From: Auritidibacter sp. Marseille-P8566
GTDB lineage: Bacteria > Actinomycetota > Actinomycetes > Actinomycetales > Microbacteriaceae
Direction of reading: 5' to 3'
DNA: 49,681 nt
Assembly (NCBI GenBank): GCA_945896925.1
Contig: CAMDEV010000003.1
Span: 1-49,681 of the forward strand
Shown one piece after another: positions 34,282 through 42,247 of the stretch (positions are counted from its first letter, which is position 1; every line of letters begins with the position of its first letter). The notes beneath the pieces are model-generated. The model was not told where the DNA came from and did no database searches. It was given only the letters and a program-made list of their open reading frames with translations. A program made the position numbers and the translations under genes.

Positions 34282-35186
34282 TGAAAGCTCCTAAGAAAGC
34301 AAGAGACGTTTTCTCATCTCCTATCGCCTCAGCTGCCGCAGTAATCATTGCTGTTGTTTGGACTATCCCAACATTCGGACTTTTGGTTTCTTCTATTCGT
34401 CCAGAGCAAGACATCAACTCAAACGGCTGGTGGAACTTCTTCCTTCAACCAAACGTCACCTTTGATAACTATGCTCAGGTACTTTTCGCTGGAACAGGAA
34501 CTAACCCGCCTCTAGTGTTGTTCTTCTTCAACAGCTTGGCCCTTACTCTGCCTGCAGTAATCTTCCCTATCACTTTGGCACTATTTGCTGCCTACGCTCT
34601 GGCTTGGTTTGAGTTCAAAGGTAAAGACCTGTTGTTCTCGATCATCTTTGGTTTGCAGATTGTTCCACTTCAGCTAACTCTGGTTCCATTGCTTCAGCTC
34701 TTCGCTAAGGGACTTAGCATCAATGGTTTTGTAATCATTCCAGATCTGGGCATTACAGGAACTTTCATTCCAATCTGGATTGCTCACACCATCTACGGTC
34801 TACCGTTAGCCATCTTCCTTCTGCACAACTTCCTAAGACAGATCCCTCGTGAACTGATCGAAGCTGGACGTGTTGATGGCGCTAACTGGTTCACCCTATT
34901 CAGCAAGATTGTCTTGCCGCTGTCAGTTCCGGCAATTGCTTCATTCTCGATCTTCCAGTTCCTTTGGGTCTGGAATGACCTGCTGGTCGGCCTTACCTTC
35001 GGTGGTGGAGTCAAGGAAGTTGCTCCAATGACAGTTCGTATCGCTGAAATGGTTGGAACTAGAGGAAGCGGTTGGGAGCTTTTGACTGCTGGAGCGTTCG
35101 TCTCAATGATTGTTCCTCTGATCGTATTCTTCGCTCTCCAGCGCTATTTCGTCCGTGGTTTGCTAGCTGGTTCAGTAAAGGGCTAG
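34281..35186 (+). CDS. aglG: Carbohydrate ABC transporter permease (AglG-like)
   Basis: A 301-residue MalG-type permease with six predicted membrane helices. The EAA loop is IEAGRVDGANWFTLFSKIVLPLSVPA. It starts in a one-base overlap with aglF. No ATPase gene, glycosidase or LacI-type regulator follows, so the transporter must use an ATPase shared with other sugar systems, as MsmK/UgpC-type proteins do in other bacteria. After the stop there is only a weak GCATC/GATGC stem (35206-35232) before the FMN riboswitch. Confidence 0.9.
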   Translation: MKAPKKARDVFSSPIASAAAVIIAVVWTIPTFGLLVSSIRPEQDINSNGWWNFFLQPNVTFDNYAQVLFAGTGTNPPLVLFFFNSLALTLPAVIFPITLALFAAYALAWFEFKGKDLLFSIIFGLQIVPLQLTLVPLLQLFAKGLSINGFVIIPDLGITGTFIPIWIAHTIYGLPLAIFLLHNFLRQIPRELIEAGRVDGANWFTLFSKIVLPLSVPAIASFSIFQFLWVWNDLLVGLTFGGGVKEVAPMTVRIAEMVGTRGSGWELLTAGAFVSMIVPLIVFFALQRYFVRGLLAGSVKG

Positions 35187-35248
35187 CAGAACCGACAATA
35201 AACTCGCATCTTTGGTCTTAATCTGGGATGCTTGTTCAGTAGTAATAG

Positions 35249-35392
35249 TTCTTCGGGGTCAGTGTAAATCTGAACCGGCGGTTATAGTCCGCGACCCGAC
35301 AAGCAGCCTTCATTGGCAACACCTTTAGGTGGTTTGGCGGTTGATTTGGTGAAACTCCAGAACCGACGGTTAAAGTCCGGATGGTAGAAGAA
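35249..35392 (+). promoter_or_regulatory. FMN riboswitch (RFN element)
   Basis: The conserved RFN blocks are all present: TTCTTCGGGG at the 5' side of P1/P2, AACCGGCGGTTATAGTCCGC, GACCCG, then after a variable hairpin GATTTGGTGAAACTCCAGAA, CCGACGGTTAAAGTCCGGAT and closing AGAAGAAC. P1 pairs GTTCTT (35248-35253) with AAGAAC (35387-35392). It senses flavin mononucleotide and should shut down the riboflavin biosynthesis operon that begins at 35475. Confidence 0.95.
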
Positions 35393-35474
35393 CAGGAGGC
35401 TAGCCCTTTTAAGGGTTTAGTCTTTGGCCGCCTGCCGACTGTGCCCCGAAGTGCTTCTTTTAGGAAGGCTCGGG
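35393..35474 (+). promoter_or_regulatory. Expression platform between FMN riboswitch and ribD
   Basis: The 82 bases after the aptamer contain CCCCGAAG (about 35442-35449), the exact complement of CTTCGGGG in the 5' strand of the aptamer, so the two folds exclude each other. A small stem CTTC-TTTTAG-GAAG covers the ribosome-binding site AGGAAGG (35462-35468). No stem followed by a long T-run is seen, so control of translation looks more likely than termination, although TAGCCCTTTTAAGGGTTTAG is a further short hairpin. Confidence 0.6.
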
Positions 35475-36497
35475 ATGACAAATCTCAGTGTGTTTGAACC
35501 GGCGATGCGCCGTGCACTTGAGCTAGCTGCACTCGGTCCTGCCTACGGAGTCAACCCACAGGTTGGGGCTCTAATCCTAGATAGAGATTTGAATGTTATT
35601 GCCGAAGGTTTTCATAAGGGTTCTGGAACCCCTCACGCCGAGGTTGATGCTCTGAGCAAGCTAACTAGCGTTCCTGAAGGGTCAACTGCTGTTGTTACTC
35701 TAGAGCCTTGCAATCACACTGGTAGAACTGGTCCTTGTGCTCAAGCACTTATTGCTGCCGGTATCTCACGTGTTGTTTATGCAACTAAAGATCCAGGTAA
35801 TGAATCAGCAAATGGAGCTCAGAGTCTAAGCGATGCAGGTGTTGAAGTCGTCTTTGGTGTCCTAGAACAAGAAGCCAAGGAACAGGGTCGCGTTTGGCTA
35901 ACTGCAATGCAGAAGCAGAGGCCTTTTGTAACTTTGAAGTGGGCTCAGACTCTAGATGGCAGAAGTGCTGCTAGCGATAAGACCAGTAAATGGATTACAG
36001 GACAAGAAGCTAGAGAAGATGTCCACCTTAGAAGATCTCAGCTAGATGCAATCCTGGTTGGTTCAGGCACAGTCAAATACGACAACCCAGATCTAACAGC
36101 ACGTAAGCCTGATGGTTCAAGATACGAACACCAACCACTTCGTGTGGTTGTTGGTAAGAGTGAACTCTCCTCTGACCTTAGAGTCTTCAATGACGAAGCT
36201 CCAACCGTTCAACTAAAGACTCATGATTTGAATGATGTTCTATCCCAGCTTTGGGTTAGAGGAACAAGGCATGTTCTTGTTGAAGGTGGAGCTGAGATAG
36301 CTAGTGAATTTATAAAACAGGGGCTTTTCGATGAAGTACTTATTTATCAAGCACCTCTTTTGTTAGGTGGCAGCAATGTCGCCGTTACCGACATCGGCAT
36401 TAGCACTATGGCGGATGCCTTGCAGTTGAACTTTGTTGAAATCAAACAGCTAGGCGCTGATTTGTTTATTAGAGCCACACCAAAAGGAGAGAACTAA
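35475..36497 (+). CDS. ribD: Bifunctional riboflavin deaminase-reductase
   Basis: A 340-residue enzyme. The N-terminal deaminase domain (to about residue 145) has the zinc motif HAEVDAL and the pair PCNHTGRTGPCAQALIAAG; the C-terminal reductase domain starts near FVTLKWAQTLDGRSAA and binds NADPH. It converts the product of GTP cyclohydrolase II to the ribitylamino-pyrimidinedione phosphate. The start ATG at 35475 follows AGGAAGG by six bases; an upstream ATG at 35424 lies inside the expression platform and is rejected. It is the first gene of the rib operon and overlaps ribE by one base. Confidence 0.95.
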   Translation: MTNLSVFEPAMRRALELAALGPAYGVNPQVGALILDRDLNVIAEGFHKGSGTPHAEVDALSKLTSVPEGSTAVVTLEPCNHTGRTGPCAQALIAAGISRVVYATKDPGNESANGAQSLSDAGVEVVFGVLEQEAKEQGRVWLTAMQKQRPFVTLKWAQTLDGRSAASDKTSKWITGQEAREDVHLRRSQLDAILVGSGTVKYDNPDLTARKPDGSRYEHQPLRVVVGKSELSSDLRVFNDEAPTVQLKTHDLNDVLSQLWVRGTRHVLVEGGAEIASEFIKQGLFDEVLIYQAPLLLGGSNVAVTDIGISTMADALQLNFVEIKQLGADLFIRATPKGEN

Positions 36498-37093
36498 TGT
36501 TTACCGGAATCATTGAAGAACTGGGCAAGGTAGTGGCCATTGAAGAACAACCCGATGCGCTCAGATTGACTATCTCGGGGCCCCTCGTTACCAGCGATGT
36601 AAAGCGTGGGGACTCAATTGCCTGCAGTGGAACCTGTTTGACTGCCATTGAGATCGAGAATGGCACCTTCACAGCAGATGTGATGCATGAGACCATCAGG
36701 CTAACCAGCATGAACGGTGTGAAGGTAGGCGATCTCATCAACCTAGAGCGTGCGATGACCATGAACACCCGTTTTGGTGGACACCATGTTCAGGGTCACG
36801 TTGATGGTGTTGGAGAGTTCATTTCTAGAGAAGCTAGTGAGAACTGGGACTGGGTGAGGATCAGGATTCCAGTTGAACTGATGAAGTATGTGGTTCTAAA
36901 GGGTTCAATTACTTTAGATGGCATCTCATTGACTGTGAACGAATTGGGTGAAGACTTTGTTGGTTTGTCTCTGATTCCAGAAACACTTAAGGTAACAACC
37001 CTTGGCTATAAGAGCCCAGGCGACAAGGTCAATGTTGAAGTTGACATCATGGCTAAGCACATTGAACGACTACTAGAAAGCAGAAACAACTAA
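36497..37093 (+). CDS. ribE: Riboflavin synthase alpha chain
   Basis: A 198-residue trimeric enzyme that dismutates two lumazines into riboflavin and the pyrimidine precursor. It begins with the signature MFTGIIEELGKV, and the two lumazine-binding barrels are visible as an internal repeat: each half has a GDSIACSGTCLT-like segment (KGSITLDGISLTVNE in the second). The short gap-free TAATG junctions on both sides couple it to ribD and ribBA. Length is typical. Also called ribC in some genomes. Confidence 0.95.
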   Translation: MFTGIIEELGKVVAIEEQPDALRLTISGPLVTSDVKRGDSIACSGTCLTAIEIENGTFTADVMHETIRLTSMNGVKVGDLINLERAMTMNTRFGGHHVQGHVDGVGEFISREASENWDWVRIRIPVELMKYVVLKGSITLDGISLTVNELGEDFVGLSLIPETLKVTTLGYKSPGDKVNVEVDIMAKHIERLLESRNN

Positions 37094-38340
37094 TGGCACT
37101 TGCAACCATCGAACAGGCTTTAGAGGCCCTACGTTCAGGTAAACCTGTTTTTGTAGCGGACGATGAGAATCGTGAGAACGAAGGCGATGCCATCATGGCA
37201 GCGCAGTTCATGTCCACCGAGTGGATGGCCTGGTTTGTAAACAAGACCTCTGGTTTCCTATGTGCACCAATGGATGAGCATACTGCTAACCAGCTAGAGC
37301 TCCCGCTGATGACAACAAACAACCAAGATCCCCACTCAACCAACTACACCGTTACCGTAGACGCTGCATCTCGTGAGAGTACTGGTATCTCAGCTGCTGA
37401 TCGAGCGCTAACTGCTAGAACATTGGCAAGTTCAACTGCAGGCCCTGAGTCACTTATTAGACCTGGTCACATCCTTCCTCTAAGAGCACACCCTCACGGT
37501 GTCTTTGGTAGACGTGGTCACACCGAAGCAGCTGTTGATCTACTGAAGCTTGCTGGGCTCTCCCCCGTTGCAATTATCGGTGAGATGGTAAACCAAGACG
37601 GTTCAATGATGAGATTCGATGACCTTGTAAAAGTTGGAGAAGCTGAGAGCCTTCCAGTAATCACTGTGGCTCAGCTAGTTGAATATCTAGAACTTAATTC
37701 AATTCAGCTGGTAACAACACCTAATAACAGAATTCGTTTCGAAGCAGAAGCTAACGTTCCAACTATTCACGGAAATTTCAAGCTTCGCGGTTACTACGAC
37801 ATCAAGACAGGTGCAGACCACGTTGCCATCATTAAGGGAAACCCAACTGGCAAAGACGTTCTAGTTCGTCTTCACAGCGAATGTATTACCGGTGAAGCAT
37901 TCGGTTCTTTGAAGTGTGAGTGTGGACCCCAGTTGCAGTATGCAATGGACATGATTGAAGCTGACCCTAACGGTGGAATTGTTATCTACCTAAGAGGTCA
38001 AGAAGGTCGCGGAATTGGTTTACTAAACAAGCTAAAGGCTTACGCCCTTCAAGAGCAAGGCTTGGACACAGTTGAAGCAAACCTTGCTCTAGGACTACCT
38101 TCCGAAGCTAGAGAGTATGGCGCTGCTGTTTCTATTCTTAGAGAGCTCGGAGTTAGAAGCGTGAGACTTATGACTAACAACCCAGCGAAAGCTAACTTCT
38201 TAACCGAAGCTGGTATCCCAGTTACCTCTTATGTTCCAGTAATCGTTGGTGAAGCAATTCAGAACCTCGGCTACCTGGAAACTAAGCGCTCAAAGATGGG
38301 CCACCGTCTACCTGAAATCGTCGCAGAAATGGAGCAGTAA
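37093..38340 (+). CDS. ribBA: Bifunctional DHBP synthase / GTP cyclohydrolase II
   Basis: A 415-residue fusion. The N-terminal RibB half (residues 1 to about 205) has DDENRENEGDAIMAAQF and the HTEAAVDLLKLAGL segment, making dihydroxybutanone phosphate from ribulose-5-phosphate. The C-terminal RibA half has the zinc ligands in RLHSECITGEAFGSLKCECG, and RGQEGRGIGLLNKLKAYALQ near the active site; it opens GTP. It therefore supplies both entry points of the pathway. The start is in a TAATG overlap with ribE, and its stop overlaps ribH the same way. Confidence 0.96.
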   Translation: MALATIEQALEALRSGKPVFVADDENRENEGDAIMAAQFMSTEWMAWFVNKTSGFLCAPMDEHTANQLELPLMTTNNQDPHSTNYTVTVDAASRESTGISAADRALTARTLASSTAGPESLIRPGHILPLRAHPHGVFGRRGHTEAAVDLLKLAGLSPVAIIGEMVNQDGSMMRFDDLVKVGEAESLPVITVAQLVEYLELNSIQLVTTPNNRIRFEAEANVPTIHGNFKLRGYYDIKTGADHVAIIKGNPTGKDVLVRLHSECITGEAFGSLKCECGPQLQYAMDMIEADPNGGIVIYLRGQEGRGIGLLNKLKAYALQEQGLDTVEANLALGLPSEAREYGAAVSILRELGVRSVRLMTNNPAKANFLTEAGIPVTSYVPVIVGEAIQNLGYLETKRSKMGHRLPEIVAEMEQ

Positions 38341-38798
38341 TGTCTGGTCACGCCCCAAAACTAGAAATCGATGCAAGAGATCTTGCAGTAACAATCATTG
38401 TTACCTCTTGGCACACCGAAATAGCAGACGCACTCCTTGCTGGTGCTGAGAGAACTCTTAAGGCTGCTGGCAACGATGTTTACTCAATCATCAAAGTGCC
38501 AGGCGCTTTTGAATTACCATTGGCAGCTAAGTGGGCTATTGATGATGGTGCAGATGTTGTTATTGCTCTAGGTGTTGTCATCAAGGGTGAAACCCCACAC
38601 TTTGACTTCGTCTGCGATTCAGCAACTGCTGGGCTAACCCAGATTCAATTAGAGAATGACACTCCAATCGGCTTTGGATTACTAACCGTTGACAACCTGC
38701 AACAAGCCCTTGACAGAGCTGGTTTACCAAACAGCAAAGAGGATAAAGGTGCAGAAGCTGTCGAGGCAGCTATCAGTATGGCCATGCTTCGCTCATAG
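38340..38798 (+). CDS. ribH: 6,7-dimethyl-8-ribityllumazine synthase
   Basis: A 152-residue lumazine synthase, which in other species forms pentamers or icosahedral shells. Seen are IVTSWHTEIADALLAGAERTL, the phosphate-site region VPGAFELPLAAKW, IALGVVIKGETPHFDFVCD with the catalytic His, and TPIGFGLLTVDN. It joins the RibD and RibB products to give lumazine for RibE. It is the last rib gene, again by a TAATG junction, so all four enzymes are translated from one FMN-controlled message. An 8-bp hairpin follows. Confidence 0.95.
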   Translation: MSGHAPKLEIDARDLAVTIIVTSWHTEIADALLAGAERTLKAAGNDVYSIIKVPGAFELPLAAKWAIDDGADVVIALGVVIKGETPHFDFVCDSATAGLTQIQLENDTPIGFGLLTVDNLQQALDRAGLPNSKEDKGAEAVEAAISMAMLRS

Positions 38799-38802
38799 AC
38801 TA

Positions 38803-38823
38803 TTTCTGTTACCTAAACAGAAA
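38803..38823 (+). terminator. Weak hairpin after ribH
   Basis: TTTCTGTT (38803-38810) pairs with AACAGAAA (38816-38823) over a five-base loop. It is AT-rich and without a T-run, and touches the ribosome-binding site of the next gene, so it may reduce read-through or initiation, not end transcription. Confidence 0.4.
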
Positions 38824-38831
38824 AGGGCATC

Positions 38832-39206
38832 ATGGACGATTCAACTAAAGAATTACTCATCCACATCTTCCTAGTACTGCACATCCTCGGTATTGCAGTA
38901 TTGCTAGCTGGCTTCTTCAGCAACCTGAAGGATCTAACCAAAGGCATCAAGGTTAACTCGGGAATCCTCCACGGTGCATACCTAATGCTTGCAACTGGCC
39001 TTGCCATGGCAGGACTTGCAGTTGACCCAAGCAAACTAAACGTTGTTGTCATCTCGCTAAAGAGCATCTCGCTGACCGCAATCTTCTTCATTGCATACAC
39101 TTTCCGCAAGAAAGACAATCCTCCGGTTTGGGCAGTGCCTGCGATTGTTGGACTGACCACACTAAACATTGTGTTAGCCATCTTTGGCAGTGTTGCTGGA
39201 GACTAG
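38832..39206 (+). CDS. Small hypothetical membrane protein
   Basis: A 124-residue protein with four predicted membrane helices (about residues 8-28, 46-62, 69-88 and 100-119), short loops, and a basic YTFRKKDN segment that should face the cytoplasm. I recognise no catalytic motif. Similar four-helix proteins of unknown function are common in Actinobacteria. It starts 33 bases after ribH with GAAAAGGG as ribosome-binding site, so it may be the last cistron of the rib message. Its TAG stop shares CTAG with the stop of a decayed permease on the other strand. Confidence 0.65.
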   Translation: MDDSTKELLIHIFLVLHILGIAVLLAGFFSNLKDLTKGIKVNSGILHGAYLMLATGLAMAGLAVDPSKLNVVVISLKSISLTAIFFIAYTFRKKDNPPVWAVPAIVGLTTLNIVLAIFGSVAGD

Positions 39207-39292
39207 CGCAAGAACAATGCAGTTAGTCGGCGGGTTGTGAAAAACAGCCCGCCGATTATCATTGCCACGAAGTAGAGGGCGTGACCTAACAT
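39203..39292 (-). pseudogene. C-terminal remnant of an ABC-2 type permease
   Basis: On the minus strand 29 codons ending in TAG at 39203 read MLGHALYFVAMIIGGLFF, then TTRRLTALFLR: a final membrane helix with a basic tail, as at the end of ABC-2 exporter permeases. The frame is joined upstream, out of phase by one base, to the start of an ABC ATPase (39291-39344). This is what a single large deletion across an ATPase-permease gene pair would leave. With only 29 residues the assignment is tentative, but the position and the CTAG stop overlap with the neighbour fit an original gene end. Confidence 0.5.
39227..39255. terminator. Hairpin downstream of the small membrane protein gene
   Basis: A 12-bp stem, TCGGCGGGTTGT (39227-39238) with ACAGCCCGCCGA (39244-39255), contains one T-G wobble and a GAAAA loop, and lies 20 bases past the + strand stop. 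TTATC follows. It falls inside the decayed permease frame, so it may have been a coding palindrome reused as a terminator. Confidence 0.5.
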
Positions 39293-39344
39293 CGACAGCA
39301 ACAAAGTCACCGTAGGTCTTGGTAAGTCCGGTTGCGGTAATCAT
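39291..39344 (-). pseudogene. N-terminal remnant of an ABC transporter ATPase
   Basis: The minus strand reads MITATGLTKTYGDFVAVD from ATG 39344, the typical first beta strands of an ABC-2/drug-exporter ATPase. The similarity stops at residue 18, well before any Walker A site, and the frame continues into unrelated sequence. The break lies at about 39290-39292, where the permease remnant begins. I infer a fused scar of a deleted exporter operon. A T-rich run and GCCT/AGGC stem lie just beyond at 39345-39370. Confidence 0.6.
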
Positions 39345-39457
39345 GGCCTCAGGCAAGGCTTTTTTACTGATTCTTTTGGCACAGCTCTGTGTCCTTCTAT
39401 CAAAATTTTAGTGGTGCATAACAAGCCACAGCCTTCTAGTCTATTCGCCGAAACTGA

Positions 39458-39463
39458 TATCCT
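39458..39463 (+). promoter_or_regulatory. -10 box TATCCT for leaderless methyltransferase gene
   Basis: TATCCT, six bases (TGAGAA), then ATG at 39470; no ribosome-binding site precedes it. Confidence 0.55.
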
Positions 39464-39469
39464 TGAGAA

Positions 39470-40336
39470 ATGAACCCCGCCAAGAGCGTCAAAGTACGCC
39501 CAGGTAATCGCAGAACAACAGGCAAAGAACAGTTCTATACCCCGACCAATCTGGCCCTTAGATTAGCCACAGCAGTTAGCGAAAGAGTTGGTGGTTTTGC
39601 AGACAAGACGGTGATAGAACCAGCTGGTGGAACCGGGTCTTTCCTTCAAGCGGCTAAGGCGTTGGAAGCGGACAAACTGATCAGCTTTGATATCGAACCA
39701 AAAGCTGAGGGCGTCTTACTTGCTGACTTTCTTGTCGAAACCAAAGGATTGGAGAAAGTAAGCAACGCCATCACCATTTCTAATCCACCTTTTGGAAGGA
39801 ATAACTCCCTGAGTATCCCCTTCTTCAACAAAGCAGCTCAGCACAGCCAATACATCGCATTCGTTGTCCCTAGGAGCTGGCGCAAATGGTCGGTTATCAA
39901 CCGCCTAAATAGAAATTTTCATCTGATCCACGATGAAGATCTCTCCATTGACTATGTCGATGAACTAGGTGAGATGGTTTGGCAGAAGGCCAGGCTAAAA
40001 ACTTGTTTCCAAATCTGGGAGAGAAGAGAAGCGCTTAGATCTTTAGTAAAGGTCAAAGACCACGGTCTGCTATCAAAGGTAAAGCCGGATCAGGCTGATG
40101 TCGCACTAACCGTATTTGGCTATGGTTGTGGGAAAGTTAGAACATCCTTTGATCGTGTGCCAAACAGCACCGTGATGTTTCTGAAATTGCATGACAAACG
40201 TGTATTGAAAGCACTTCAGTCAGTTGATTTCAGTAAGTTTTATAAGAACACCGCATACACCGAAGCGCTATCGCTTCAAGAAATCAGATACCTAATCAAC
40301 GAAGCAGTCCTGGGTGATCCAGGTCTAGAAAAGTAA
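39470..40336 (+). CDS. Orphan N6-adenine-type SAM methyltransferase
   Basis: A 288-residue protein with a SAM-binding motif EPAGGTGSFLQA at residues 50-61 and the catalytic NPPFGR at 105-110, the (N/D)PPF signature of N6-adenine or related amino-group methyltransferases. QFYTPTNLALRLA at the N-terminus is like the X region of such enzymes. No restriction endonuclease or specificity subunit is nearby. It could methylate DNA as a solitary regulator or act on RNA or protein; the short C-terminal part is unlike well-known Dam or CcrM. It lies beside the ABC deletion scar, in what looks like a variable locus, and runs towards the ABC exporter gene nine bases on. Confidence 0.7.
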   Translation: MNPAKSVKVRPGNRRTTGKEQFYTPTNLALRLATAVSERVGGFADKTVIEPAGGTGSFLQAAKALEADKLISFDIEPKAEGVLLADFLVETKGLEKVSNAITISNPPFGRNNSLSIPFFNKAAQHSQYIAFVVPRSWRKWSVINRLNRNFHLIHDEDLSIDYVDELGEMVWQKARLKTCFQIWERREALRSLVKVKDHGLLSKVKPDQADVALTVFGYGCGKVRTSFDRVPNSTVMFLKLHDKRVLKALQSVDFSKFYKNTAYTEALSLQEIRYLINEAVLGDPGLEK

Positions 40337-40344
40337 GGCACAAG

Positions 40345-42186
40345 ATGAGTTCATTTGGTTCTAGGGGAAATAGACCGGGCAAGAAAGATTCAGGCCCTAA
40401 GGCTAAGTTCAGCCAGCTCTGGCCATACATGAAAGAACAGCGCAGACTGCTGGTCTTCGCAGTAATCCTCAGTTTGCTCTCCGCCAGCGTAAACCTTGCC
40501 CAACCACTAGTGGTTGGTAACATCATCAGCACTGTTCAAAAAGGTTCTGATGTTGTTCCACTGGCACTGATACTGCTAGCCATCACATTGCTTAGCGCTG
40601 TTGCTGGCGGGGCCATGTATTACGTCTTAGCTAAAGCTGGTGAAGGTGTCGTCTTCTCAGCTAGATCTAAACTCTCAACCAGGTTGCTCAGACTTCCTAT
40701 ATTTGAATACGACCTCAGAAGAACTGGAGACCTAGTCTCTAGAGTTGGTTCAGATACCACCCTGCTGCGAGCAGCTCTAACCCAAGGTCTAGTAGATGGT
40801 GCTGGTGGGGCACTTCTGTTTATTGGTTCAGTAGTTGCCATGGCAGTAATTGACTGGCTATTGCTCCTAATTACGTTGTTGATGATCTCTATTGCAGTCG
40901 CTGCGATTGGCGTCACTTCCAGAAGAATCAGGTCTGCGACAACCAAAGCTCAAGAGCGTGTTGGAAACATGTCTGCCTCAGTTGAAAGAGCACTATCAGC
41001 GGTTAGAACAATCAGAGCTGCTCGTGCAGAATCTAGAGAGTCAGCACAGATCCAAACGGACGCAACTGAGGCTTATAACCAAGGTGTGAAGATTGCTGGA
41101 ATCAACTCTTGGGTAACCCCAATCGGTGGTTTAGCTGCCAATGGTGCTTTCATTGTTGTTCTAGGTGTCGGTGGATACCGTGTGGCTTCGGGTCAAACAG
41201 AGGTTGCATCACTCATTACATTCATCCTCCTAATGTTCATTATGATCAGACCGGTCGGTCAATTCTTTGGCGCATACTCTTCGGTGCAATCAGCGCTGGG
41301 AGCGCTGGCTCGAATCCAAGAGATATTAGATATCCCTCTGGAAGATACCGATACTGAAAGAGCTCAGAAATCTAAGCGCGCTGCTGTAAACAAAACAGCT
41401 ATCGAATTTAGAAACGTGAAGTTCCGATACCCAGCCAGACCAGAAGTTGCTTTAGATAAGGAAGGTAACCCTATTCCTGACGCTGCACCGGTCATGAGCG
41501 AACCTAAAGAAGTGTTGAAAGGTGTTTCATTCAAGATTGAACGTGGCTCTCGAGTTGCTATAGTGGGCCCATCCGGAGCAGGCAAGTCAACTGTCTTTAG
41601 TTTGATTGAACGATTTTATGAACCAACTGGAGGAGAAATTCTTCTTGATGGTCAAGCAGTTCATTCAATCAGCCGTTCTGATCTCAGAGGTCAAATCGGT
41701 TATGTCGAGCAAGATGCTCCGGTACTTGCCGGCAGCATTAGAGAGAACCTACTAATTGGTTCACCTGATGCCCCTGAAGCCGAGCTCAAGCGAGTGTTAA
41801 GAGAAGTAAACCTCACTGCAGTTTTGAAAAGAGACAAGCGAGGATTAGATGCTGAGGTAGGAGAGCAGGGCATCATGCTCTCCGGTGGTGAGCGTCAACG
41901 ACTGGCTATCGCAAGAACGTTGCTCAGTGCACCGCCAATCATGTTGTTGGACGAATCAACCTCCAGCCTGGATGGTCTAAATGAACAACGGATGCGTGAG
42001 GCAATTGATGCCGTTGCGAAGAACCGAACAATGATTGTCATTGCCCACCGACTCTCGACTGTTATTGATAGCGATCAGATCATCGTCATCGACCAAGGTA
42101 AGGTAATTGGCGCTGGGACCCACAAGCAATTGCTGAAAACTACACCTCTGTACCGTGAACTAGCGGGAACACAGATGCTTAGCTAA
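40345..42186 (+). CDS. ABC exporter with fused membrane and ATPase domains (MsbA/MDR-like)
   Basis: A 613-residue half-transporter that would act as a homodimer. Residues about 25-330 form the six-helix exporter domain, including RLLRLPIFEYDLRRTGDLVSRVGSDT, a typical intracellular loop. The ATPase domain has Walker A GPSGAGKST, the Q-loop IGYVEQDAP, signature LSGGERQRLAIARTLL, Walker B MLLDESTSSLD and the switch His in IVIAHRLST. A 30-residue insert between the first ATPase strand and Walker A (EVALDKEGNPIPDAAPVMSE) is unusual. The substrate is unknown: a drug, lipid or peptide are all possible. The two secreted proteins downstream might be functionally linked. Confidence 0.92.
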   Translation: MSSFGSRGNRPGKKDSGPKAKFSQLWPYMKEQRRLLVFAVILSLLSASVNLAQPLVVGNIISTVQKGSDVVPLALILLAITLLSAVAGGAMYYVLAKAGEGVVFSARSKLSTRLLRLPIFEYDLRRTGDLVSRVGSDTTLLRAALTQGLVDGAGGALLFIGSVVAMAVIDWLLLLITLLMISIAVAAIGVTSRRIRSATTKAQERVGNMSASVERALSAVRTIRAARAESRESAQIQTDATEAYNQGVKIAGINSWVTPIGGLAANGAFIVVLGVGGYRVASGQTEVASLITFILLMFIMIRPVGQFFGAYSSVQSALGALARIQEILDIPLEDTDTERAQKSKRAAVNKTAIEFRNVKFRYPARPEVALDKEGNPIPDAAPVMSEPKEVLKGVSFKIERGSRVAIVGPSGAGKSTVFSLIERFYEPTGGEILLDGQAVHSISRSDLRGQIGYVEQDAPVLAGSIRENLLIGSPDAPEAELKRVLREVNLTAVLKRDKRGLDAEVGEQGIMLSGGERQRLAIARTLLSAPPIMLLDESTSSLDGLNEQRMREAIDAVAKNRTMIVIAHRLSTVIDSDQIIVIDQGKVIGAGTHKQLLKTTPLYRELAGTQMLS

Positions 42187-42247
42187 GTCTCCCCTTTGTC
42201 TGCGGTCGGGTCTAGTCTTTAACCATTCAAACCCAAATGGAGACATG

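Noticed and set aside
39174-39356. A real 60-residue minus-strand gene
   Set aside because: Only the first 18 codons resemble a known family; the rest is a frame-shifted junction, better explained as a deletion scar.
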